NCBI GenBank assembly: GCA_910588865.1
Contig: CAJUSJ010000084.1
Coordinates: forward strand, 1-17,507
Direction of reading: 5' to 3'
Origin: an uncultured Lachnospiraceae bacterium
Lineage (GTDB): Bacteria; Bacillota; Clostridia; Lachnospirales; Lachnospiraceae
DNA: 17,507 nt
The notes under the pieces are model-generated. The model did not search any database, had not been told where the DNA came from, and worked only from the letters and a program-made list of their open reading frames with translations. Positions 1 through 6,195 of the stretch are shown one piece after another. Position 1 is the first letter of the stretch; each line of letters opens with the position of its first letter. Both the position numbers and the translations under genes were made by a program.

Positions 1-52
1 GTCTCCCACCAGAACCTAAATCTGGCGCGTCTGCCAATTCCGCCATATCCGC
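1..52 (-). tRNA. tRNA-Leu (anticodon UAG), 5' part, cut by window edge
   Basis: Read on the minus strand, the sequence starts with acceptor strand GCGGATA, followed by a leucine-type D arm (GGCGGAATTGGCAGACGC) and an anticodon stem-loop with CCAGA / TCTGG flanking TTTAGGT, giving anticodon TAG (reads CUA). The variable arm begins at TGGGAG and the rest lies outside the window. The D-arm sequence and the start of an extended variable arm are typical of class II tRNA-Leu. A consensus promoter lies just upstream. Confidence 0.93.
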
Positions 53-72
53 AGGATTTAAAACTATTCCAT

Positions 73-101
73 ATTGTATCAGAGAGGGTGGGGGTTGTCA
101 A
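73..101 (-). promoter_or_regulatory. Consensus sigma-A promoter of the tRNA-Leu gene
   Basis: On the minus strand, TTGACA (96-101) is followed after exactly 17 bp by TACAAT (73-78). Transcription should start near 66, about 14 nt before the tRNA 5' end at 52. The perfect -35, good -10 and optimal spacing suit a stable RNA gene. Confidence 0.85.
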
Positions 102-145
102 TAAGGGGGAAGGGAATTCTTTTGCAGGGATTGTGTGAAAACTAA

Positions 146-646
146 ATATATGATAAACTTACTGTCAGTACATTAGATAAAAGATATACGATGGAAGACA
201 TGAGAACGCTTGGTTTTTCCATTGACACAGAAACATTGAGCATTAAGATTCCAGGCTCCGAGGAAGCAATGAAATACCAAAATGATATAGAAATTAAGGT
301 CGATGGAGAAATTGTTGCTATAGGTTCTGTTAAAACATCAAGCAAAGATAGAATTGACAAAATATTTTTAGACAAATTAATGTATAATCGTTTGACACAG
401 ACGAACACGCCGCATTTTGCTATATTTCTCCATGACGTTCAGAGGGCCGGGAAAGAACCTGACTTTAGAGTGGGGCAGACCTTCCTGACAGGACATTTTA
501 AGGCCTATACTGTAGGCTTAAGCCCTTTGGATGGGGTCTACTATTGCGATCTGCGTCCGGTAATGAAGGCAGACAGGCTTTTGAAGGAACACATCAAATC
601 ACTGGACTGCTTATTGTGTGAGGATGTATGGAAGTATCTATATTAG
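146..646 (+). pseudogene. C-terminal remnant of a PD-(D/E)XK type II restriction endonuclease
   Basis: The reading frame is open from 146 (after TAA 143-145) to 646. The first ATG (191) has no ribosome-binding site and the coding-like sequence already runs before it, so the natural N-terminus is missing. From ATG 191 there are 151 residues. Around residues 32-55 an ND-I-E-I strand, a VDG turn and the strand AIGSVKTSSKDR are seen. An S-V-K-T-S-x-(K/R)-(D/E)-R signature after an Asp-containing strand is typical of several type II restriction endonucleases of the PD-(D/E)XK fold. No methyltransferase is present beside it. Its place next to a tRNA gene fits the decayed edge of an integrated element. 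The enzyme specificity cannot be told. A short functional gene is possible but less likely. Confidence 0.6.
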
Positions 647-682
647 AGGAAATAAATACATAAAAAAATAGGGGAAAACGTA

Positions 683-711
683 TTGATAAAAATATCACAA
701 TATGAGATAAT
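683..711 (+). promoter_or_regulatory. Extended -10 promoter overlapped by a Rex-like operator
   Basis: TTGATA (683-688), a 17-bp spacer and GATAAT (706-711) preceded by TGA (703-705) form an extended -10 sigma-A promoter for the hydrogenase cluster. The -35 and first part of the spacer (683-700) match 11 of 14 fixed positions of the known Rex consensus TTGTTAA-N4-TTAACAA (6/7 in the left arm, 5/7 in the right arm). Rex is the NADH/NAD+-responsive repressor of fermentative and hydrogenase genes in clostridia. A bound repressor here would block the -35. The promoter is well supported; the Rex assignment is inference. Confidence 0.65.
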
Positions 712-761
712 GAAAGACAGCTATGAGGTTTATTTTATTTTAATATGCGGAGGGATAAGTC

Positions 762-1001
762 ATGAAAGTAACAATCTGTATCGGTAGCGCCTGTCATTTA
801 AAAGGATCAAGAGAGATTATCAAGGAGATGCAGGAACTGGTAGCAGCCAACGGAATCAAGGACAAAGTGGACTTAAACGGTGCATTCTGCAGCGGCAACT
901 GTGTCAACGGCGTGTGTGTAACCGTAGACGGAACTTTGTTTTCCGTTCAGCCAGAGAATACAAAGTCGTTCTTTGAGAAGGAAATCCTGGGGAGGCTGTA
1001 A
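762..1001 (+). CDS. Small [2Fe-2S] thioredoxin-like ferredoxin (NuoE/HydC-type domain)
   Basis: This is a 79-residue protein with five cysteines: C6, C11, C43, C47 and C52. The C-x4-C pair after the first strand (ICIGSAC) and the FCSGNC motif near residues 42-47 are the ligand pattern of thioredoxin-fold [2Fe-2S] ferredoxins, as in the NuoE/HndA subunits of bifurcating hydrogenases and complex I. Only the ferredoxin domain is present; the N-terminal helical part of NuoE is absent. The start has a clear GGAGGGA site 8 nt upstream (752-758). The next gene begins 2 nt after its stop. It probably passes electrons to or from the PAS hydrogenase encoded next. It is the first gene of the cluster, behind the promoter at 683-711. 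Confidence 0.85.
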   Translation: MKVTICIGSACHLKGSREIIKEMQELVAANGIKDKVDLNGAFCSGNCVNGVCVTVDGTLFSVQPENTKSFFEKEILGRL

Positions 1002-1003
1002 TT

Positions 1004-2737
1004 ATGGCGATCATTGATTTCAAGGCTACGAAGTGTAAGCATTGCTACAAATGCGTCCGCAACTGCGAAGTCAAGGCCATTATGATCAAGGACGGACGGG
1101 CGGAGATTATGCCGGAGAAATGTATTCTCTGCGGAACTTGTCTTCAGATCTGTCCTCAGTCTGCCAAGAAGCTGGTAAGCGATTTGGGGATGGTGAGAGG
1201 CTGGATCATGAGCGGTCAGAAAGTGGTGGTATCCATAGCCCCTTCCTATATGGGCCTTATAAAATATAAGACCATCGGTCAGGTAAAGGCCGCGTTAAAA
1301 AAGCTGGGCTTTGCCGATGTGAGGGAGACTTCCGAGGGCGCCGCTTTGGTGACGGAGGAGTATACAAGGCTTTTGCAGGAGGGAAGGATGGAGAATATCA
1401 TTACTACCTGCTGCCCCAGTGTCAATGATCTGATCGAGATTTATTACCCTCAGCTGGTTCCCTGGCTGGCACCTGTGGTATCTCCTATGATTGCCCATGG
1501 AAGACTGCTGAAAAAAGAGTACGGACAGGATACCAAGATAGTATTCTTAGGGCCCTGTATTGCCAAGAAAAAAGAATCTCAGGATCCAAGACATGACAAC
1601 TGTATTGATGCGGTTTTGAATTTTAATGAGGTTAAGAACTGGTTCGCTGACCAGGATATTGTGGTGGAAGAATGCGAAGACGAACCTTTTGATATTGTTG
1701 ATCCCAAAGTGAATCGTCTCTATCCTGTGACTAACGGTGTGGTGAACTCCGTTTTGGCTACGGAAGGGAGAGTGGATTCCTACCGAAAGTTCTATGTTCA
1801 CGGGACAAAGAACTGTATTGATGTGTGTGAGAGTTTGTCCAGAGGAGAGATTAAGGGCTGCTTTATCGAGATCAACAACTGTTCCGGCGGCTGTATCAAG
1901 GGACCGACAGTGGAAGACAAGACGATTTCTCCGTTTAAGCTGAAACTGGATATGGAGGATGCTGTCAAGAAGGATCCGGTTGATTCCCGAACCATAGGGG
2001 AGATGCTGGTTGATGTTCAGATGGAGAAGCGCTTTGAGGACCGCTCGGCAGAAGAACCGATTCCCACAGAAGAAGAGATCAGGGCAATTCTTCGCGAGAT
2101 CGGCAAGAACCATCCGGAAGACGAGTTAAACTGCAGTGCCTGTGGATATCCTACTTGTCGCGAGAAGGCTATCGCTGTATTCCAGAAGAAGGCAGAGCTT
2201 AATATGTGTATCCCCTTTATGCACAACAAGGCGGAGTCTTTGTCCAACCTGGTTATGGAGACTTCACCAAACATTGTACTCATCGTGGATAAAGACATGA
2301 AGATCATGGAATATTCTGCAGTTGGCGAGAAGTATTTCGGCAAGACACGGTCAGAAGCGTTGAATATGTATCTTTATGAATTTATTGATCCTGTGGATTT
2401 CCAGTGGGTATATGACAAGCATCAGAATATTCACGGCAAAAAGGTCAGGTATGAGGAGTATAATCTGTCCACTCTTCAGAATATTGTTTACATAGAGAAA
2501 GAGGACGTGGTTCTGGCTACCTTTATTGATATCACAAAGGAAGAGGAGCTGGCAAAAGCAGAGTACGACAAGAAACTGGAGACCATTGATCTGGCTCAGA
2601 GAGTCATCCACAAGCAGATGATGGTAGCCCAGGAGATTGCGGGACTTTTGGGAGAGACCACGGCGGATACTAAGACCACGCTTACCAAGCTGTGTAAGTC
2701 CATGCTGGAAGAGGGCAGTGAAAGCGAGGTTCGATAG
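1004..2737 (+). CDS. hydS: PAS-domain [FeFe]-hydrogenase, group C (HydS-like putative H2 sensor)
   Basis: The protein has 577 residues. Two [4Fe-4S] ferredoxin motifs come first (C11/C14/C17/C21 and C40/C43/C46/C50). The H-cluster domain, about residues 70-300, follows: TTCCP at 134-138, GPCIAKK at 183-189 and EINNCSGGC at 289-297. C137, C185, C293 and C297 are the expected cluster ligands. A further Fe-S motif (C377, C380, C385, C402) resembles the 4Fe-4S domain of RnfB-like proteins. A PAS domain (about 412-512) and a coiled-coil-like tail complete the protein. This order is the known architecture of group C putative sensory hydrogenases (HydS of Thermotoga and Ruminococcus), which are thought to signal H2 or redox state. 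C136, the proton-transfer cysteine position, is kept, while the two active-site Met positions are G183 and N291. It is cotranscribed with the phosphatase that follows directly. Confidence 0.9.
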   Translation: MAIIDFKATKCKHCYKCVRNCEVKAIMIKDGRAEIMPEKCILCGTCLQICPQSAKKLVSDLGMVRGWIMSGQKVVVSIAPSYMGLIKYKTIGQVKAALKKLGFADVRETSEGAALVTEEYTRLLQEGRMENIITTCCPSVNDLIEIYYPQLVPWLAPVVSPMIAHGRLLKKEYGQDTKIVFLGPCIAKKKESQDPRHDNCIDAVLNFNEVKNWFADQDIVVEECEDEPFDIVDPKVNRLYPVTNGVVNSVLATEGRVDSYRKFYVHGTKNCIDVCESLSRGEIKGCFIEINNCSGGCIKGPTVEDKTISPFKLKLDMEDAVKKDPVDSRTIGEMLVDVQMEKRFEDRSAEEPIPTEEEIRAILREIGKNHPEDELNCSACGYPTCREKAIAVFQKKAELNMCIPFMHNKAESLSNLVMETSPNIVLIVDKDMKIMEYSAVGEKYFGKTRSEALNMYLYEFIDPVDFQWVYDKHQNIHGKKVRYEEYNLSTLQNIVYIEKEDVVLATFIDITKEEELAKAEYDKKLETIDLAQRVIHKQMMVAQEIAGLLGETTADTKTTLTKLCKSMLEEGSESEVR

Positions 2738-3916
2738 ATGGGAGTTACAGTTGACGTTGCTTACAAGAGCCTGAATAAATTTACGGAGATCTTATGCGGC
2801 GACCGGGTGGAGATCTTAAAGACCGGGGACTCCGATATCATGATCCTGGCGGACGGTATGGGCAGCGGTGTAAAAGCTAACATTCTGTCCACGCTGACTT
2901 CCAAGATCCTGGGAACCATGTTTTTAAACGGCGCTACACTGGAGGAGTGTGTGGATACCATTGTGGAGACCCTTCCTGTGTGCCAGGTGCGCCAGGTGGC
3001 CTACTCCACCTTCAGCATCCTCCAGGTGTACCACAACGGGGATGCGTATCTGGTAGAATTTGACAATCCGGGGTGTATCTTTATCCGGGACGGCAGGCTT
3101 ATGCCGATTCCCCAGAGCCTTCGGGAGATTGACGGAAAGAAGATCAACGAGTTCCGCTTCCAGGTGAAGAAGGGGGATGCCCTGATCCTTATGAGTGACG
3201 GCACCATCCATGCCGGGGTGGGGCAGCTCTTAAACTTTGGCTGGCTGTGGGACGATATCGCCGCCTATGCGGTAAAAGAGTATGGGAAGACCATCTCTGC
3301 TGTCCGCCTGGCCAGTTCCATCTGCCAGGCCTGCGATGAGCTCTACATGTTCCGCCCAGGGGATGATACCACGGTGGCCTGCATGAGGATCATTGACAGC
3401 AAGCCTGTCCACATGATGACCGGTCCGGCCCAGAATCCGGAGGATGACGAGCGGATGGTGGCGGACTTTATGTCAGACCCCACCGCCAAGACCATCGTGT
3501 GCGGCGGAACCAGCAGCACCATTGTCTCCAGAGTGTTAAAGAAGCCTCTGGATGTGTCACTGGACTATGTGGATCCGGATATTCCGCCTATCGCCTACAT
3601 GGATGGCATTGATCTGGTGACAGAGGGCGTTCTGACCCTTAACCGGGTGATCCGGCTTCTGAGGCGCTATGTGAAGAAAGAGAGCGTGGTGGAGGATTTC
3701 TTTGAGGAGCTGGATAAGCCTAACGGGGCCTCTATGGTGGCAAAGATGATCATAGAGGACTGTACGGAGATCCATTTGTATGTGGGAAAGGCGGTCAACA
3801 GCGCCTATCAGAACCCGGGGATTCCCTTTGACTTAGGTATCCGGCAAAATATGGTGGATCAGCTTAAGGCTGTACTGGAGGATCTGGGAAAGCCAGTGAC
3901 GGTGACCTATTATTAA
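2738..3916 (+). CDS. SpoIIE/PP2C-type protein serine/threonine phosphatase linked to HydS
   Basis: The ATG follows the hydrogenase stop directly (TAGATG), so translation is probably coupled. The 392-residue protein starts with a SpoIIE-like phosphatase domain, about residues 1-220. Metal-binding motifs are visible: DGMGSG at 39-44, SDG at 153-155 and GDD at 208-210. A second domain (about 235-392) contains a Gly-rich segment near 255-261 (CGGTSST) and a DG(I)DLVTEG stretch near 289-297. I cannot assign it to a family with certainty. No membrane segment is seen. Phosphatases next to group C hydrogenases are a known genomic association; the natural reading is that the PAS hydrogenase controls this enzyme. 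No kinase or anti-sigma factor antagonist partner is encoded in the window, so the target is unknown. Confidence 0.88.
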   Translation: MGVTVDVAYKSLNKFTEILCGDRVEILKTGDSDIMILADGMGSGVKANILSTLTSKILGTMFLNGATLEECVDTIVETLPVCQVRQVAYSTFSILQVYHNGDAYLVEFDNPGCIFIRDGRLMPIPQSLREIDGKKINEFRFQVKKGDALILMSDGTIHAGVGQLLNFGWLWDDIAAYAVKEYGKTISAVRLASSICQACDELYMFRPGDDTTVACMRIIDSKPVHMMTGPAQNPEDDERMVADFMSDPTAKTIVCGGTSSTIVSRVLKKPLDVSLDYVDPDIPPIAYMDGIDLVTEGVLTLNRVIRLLRRYVKKESVVEDFFEELDKPNGASMVAKMIIEDCTEIHLYVGKAVNSAYQNPGIPFDLGIRQNMVDQLKAVLEDLGKPVTVTYY

Positions 3917-3923
3917 TGAGTTT

Positions 3924-3961
3924 TTGCTGGTAACTGTGAAGGCGCTAAGCTGTTACCACAA
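3924..3961 (+). other. Intergenic hairpin between phosphatase and hydrogenase genes
   Basis: TGGTAAC (3928-3934) and GTTACCA (3952-3958) form a perfect 7-bp stem with a 17-nt loop. No run of T follows; instead a purine-rich ribosome-binding site (AGAGGAGG, 3969-3976) comes 10 nt later. It is therefore not a standard terminator. It may set mRNA stability or processing between the signalling genes and the downstream hydrogenase. Confidence 0.45.
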
Positions 3962-3984
3962 GCAGAAAAGAGGAGGAAAAAAGT

Positions 3985-5436
3985 ATGGTGACAAATGACG
4001 CGACGATACTGCGTGTAAAGCATGACGTGCTGTATGAAGTGGCTAAGATGGCCTGGGAGGGGACTCTGGAGAAGGAGAGGGATGAACTTCCCCACAAGAT
4101 GTTTCCGGGACCTCAGGCCCAGTTCCGCTGCTGTATTTATAAAGAGAGAGAGATCATCAAACAGAGGGTACGTCTGGCGGAAGGCCAGTGCCCTGTTGGA
4201 AAGAATTCCACCAATGTGGTCCAGGTCATCAACGCGGCCTGTGAGGAGTGTCCCATCGCTTCCTATGTAGTGACGGACAACTGCCGCAAGTGTATGGGAA
4301 AGGCATGTCAGAATTCCTGTAATTTCGGCGCGATCTCCATGGACGATACCAGGGCCCACATTGACCCTGGCAAGTGTAAGGAGTGCGGAAAGTGCGCGCA
4401 GGCCTGTCCATACAGCGCCATCGCCCACTTAGAGCGCCCCTGTAAGAAGATCTGTCCCGTAGATGCCATCACTTATGATGAGTACGGTATCTGCGTCATT
4501 GATGAGAAGAAGTGTATCCAGTGCGGTGCCTGTGTGCACAGCTGCCCCTTTGGAGCCATCGGAACCAAGACTTTTATGGTTGATGTGATCCGCCTGATCA
4601 AGGCGGGGGAAAGGGTAGTTGCCATGGTGGCCCCGGCCACGGAGGGCCAGTTCGGGCCTGACATTACCATGGCCAGCTGGAAAACCGCTCTTAAGAAGCT
4701 GGGCTTTGCCGACATGATTGAGGTGGGCATGGGCGGCGACATGACAGCGGCGGCAGAGGCCGAGGAGTGGGCGGAGGCTTACAAGGAGGGCAAAAAGATG
4801 ACCACCTCCTGCTGTCCCGCCTTTGTGAACATGATCAAGCAGCATTTCCCCACCCTTTTAGATAACATGTCAACCACCGTGTCCCCCATGTGCGCGGTGT
4901 CCCGGTTCGTGAAGGAGAAGGACCCTGGAACCACCACCGTGTTCATTGGTCCCTGTATCGCCAAGAAGAGCGAGACCCTGGACTTGAATATCCAGGACAA
5001 CGCGGACTATGCTATGACATTCGGAGAGATCCGGGCCATGATGCGGGCCAAGGGCGTGGAGCTGGAGCCGGAGGAGAACAATTATCAGGAAAGTTCTGTC
5101 TTTGGCAAGCGTTTCGGCAACGGCGGCGGTGTCACAGCCGCGGTGCTTGAGTGCTTTGAGGAGATGGGCGAGGACATTAAGCCTGAGGTTATGAAGTGCA
5201 ATGGCGCGGCTGAGTGCAAGAAAGCCCTGCTCCTTATGAAGGTGGGCAAATTGCCGGCTGACTTTATCGAAGGCATGGCCTGTGTAGGCGGCTGTGTAGG
5301 CGGCCCAAGTAAGCACAAGGCAGAGAACGAGGCCAAGAAGGCCAGGGATACTCTGATCGCTTCTGCTGACAAGCGCAATGTCCATGAGAATCTGAAAAAT
5401 CTTGGAGCCGACAAGGTTCACATGCATCGTCAATAA
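3985..5436 (+). CDS. Ferredoxin-rich monomeric [FeFe]-hydrogenase, group B
   Basis: The protein has 483 residues with a good AGGAGG site upstream of the ATG. After an N-terminal region of about 85 residues that has its own cysteines (C49, C50, C69, C86, C89) come dense ferredoxin-type motifs: C100/C103/C108/C112, C131/C134/C137/C141, C153/C157 and C177/C180/C183/C187. The H-cluster domain, about 200-445, carries TTSCCP at 273-278, GPCIAKK at 322-328 and EGMACVGGC at 429-437. Ligands C277, C324, C433 and C437 and the proton-transfer cysteine C276 are all present, so a catalytic enzyme is expected. The motif set and N-terminal cysteine layout match group B hydrogenases of anaerobic Firmicutes, thought to couple ferredoxin and H2. 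No signal peptide is seen, so it should be cytoplasmic. It lies in the same orientation as the HydS-phosphatase genes, 68 bp after them. Confidence 0.9.
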   Translation: MVTNDATILRVKHDVLYEVAKMAWEGTLEKERDELPHKMFPGPQAQFRCCIYKEREIIKQRVRLAEGQCPVGKNSTNVVQVINAACEECPIASYVVTDNCRKCMGKACQNSCNFGAISMDDTRAHIDPGKCKECGKCAQACPYSAIAHLERPCKKICPVDAITYDEYGICVIDEKKCIQCGACVHSCPFGAIGTKTFMVDVIRLIKAGERVVAMVAPATEGQFGPDITMASWKTALKKLGFADMIEVGMGGDMTAAAEAEEWAEAYKEGKKMTTSCCPAFVNMIKQHFPTLLDNMSTTVSPMCAVSRFVKEKDPGTTTVFIGPCIAKKSETLDLNIQDNADYAMTFGEIRAMMRAKGVELEPEENNYQESSVFGKRFGNGGGVTAAVLECFEEMGEDIKPEVMKCNGAAECKKALLLMKVGKLPADFIEGMACVGGCVGGPSKHKAENEAKKARDTLIASADKRNVHENLKNLGADKVHMHRQ

Positions 5437-5440
5437 AACA

Positions 5441-5474
5441 AGATCCCCTCGGGTTTAAGCCAGAGGGGATTTTC
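5441..5474 (+). terminator. Rho-independent terminator after the hydrogenase cluster
   Basis: ATCCCCTC (5443-5450) pairs perfectly with GAGGGGAT (5463-5470), with two further G-C pairs inside, followed by TTTTC. It starts 5 nt after the hydrogenase stop. The T run is short, so some readthrough into the ABC operon 20 nt further on is plausible, and no separate promoter fits between them. Confidence 0.8.
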
Positions 5475-5492
5475 AGTCTGAGGGAGAGCGGA

Positions 5493-6164
5493 ATGCTGGT
5501 TGCGACAGATATATATAAGTGTTATCATAAGAAGGAGATCCTAAAAGGGGCAGAGCTGACAGCCGGACCAGGGGAGTGCGTTGGAATCATCGGCGGCAAT
5601 GGGTGCGGCAAGACCACCCTGCTTTCCATCCTCGCGGGAGCTGTCAGGGCGGACCGGGGAAATGTCACTCTGGACGGGAAGGATCTCAGGAAGGACACCA
5701 GGGCTTATGTGAAGAAGGTGGCTTATGTGCCCCAGGAAAACCCTCTTATGGAGGAACTGACCGTAAAGGACAACCTGCTTTTGTGGTACGGAGGCAGGAG
5801 GAAGGAGCTTGAAAGGGATCTGGAGTCAGGGGCAGGGGCCTTTCTGGGAATAAAGCCCATGTTAGGGGATACGGTGGAGAAGCTGTCTGGAGGGATGAAA
5901 AAGCGGCTGAGCATTGCCTGCGCTTTGGCAAACCATGGCTCGGTGCTGATCTTAGATGAGCCCGGGGCAGCGCTGGATATGGAGTGCAAGGCCCACATCC
6001 GGCGGTATCTGAAGGCTTACACAGGAGAGGGCGGGACCGTGGTGCTCACCTCCCATGAGACAGGGGAGCTTTCAGCGTGCACCAGACTGTGCGCCCTGAA
6101 AGACGGGAAACTGATCCCTGTTGAGGAGGAACTATCGGAGGAGGCGCTGATCAAGTATCTGTGA
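5493..6164 (+). CDS. ABC transporter ATP-binding protein
   Basis: This 223-residue nucleotide-binding subunit has Walker A GGNGCGKTT (34-42), Q-loop Gln81 (YVPQENP), signature LSGGMKKR (131-138), Walker B VLILDEP (151-157) and switch His188. The length and features fit the ATPase of an ABC-2 type exporter. A GAGGGAGAG site precedes the ATG. The next gene starts about 30 nt later, and two permease genes follow that, so the four genes form one operon. The substrate is not evident. Confidence 0.93.
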   Translation: MLVATDIYKCYHKKEILKGAELTAGPGECVGIIGGNGCGKTTLLSILAGAVRADRGNVTLDGKDLRKDTRAYVKKVAYVPQENPLMEELTVKDNLLLWYGGRRKELERDLESGAGAFLGIKPMLGDTVEKLSGGMKKRLSIACALANHGSVLILDEPGAALDMECKAHIRRYLKAYTGEGGTVVLTSHETGELSACTRLCALKDGKLIPVEEELSEEALIKYL

Positions 6165-6195
6165 CTTTATGTCAAAGAGGAGGAAGAAAAATATT

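Noticed and set aside
142..408. Minus-strand 88-residue frame over the restriction endonuclease remnant
   Set aside because: Composition is a reverse shadow of the PD-(D/E)XK frame; no start signals.
683..700. FNR-type site reading of the promoter repeat
   Set aside because: The right half does not match ATCAA at the needed spacing, and the 18-bp fit to the Rex consensus is better.
1547..2113. 188-residue minus-strand open frame inside the PAS hydrogenase gene
   Set aside because: It is antisense to a gene with clear ferredoxin and H-cluster motifs and shows no recognisable domain of its own.
4870..5433. 187-residue minus-strand open frame inside the group B hydrogenase gene
   Set aside because: It mirrors the codon bias of the opposite strand; no ribosome-binding site or family signature.
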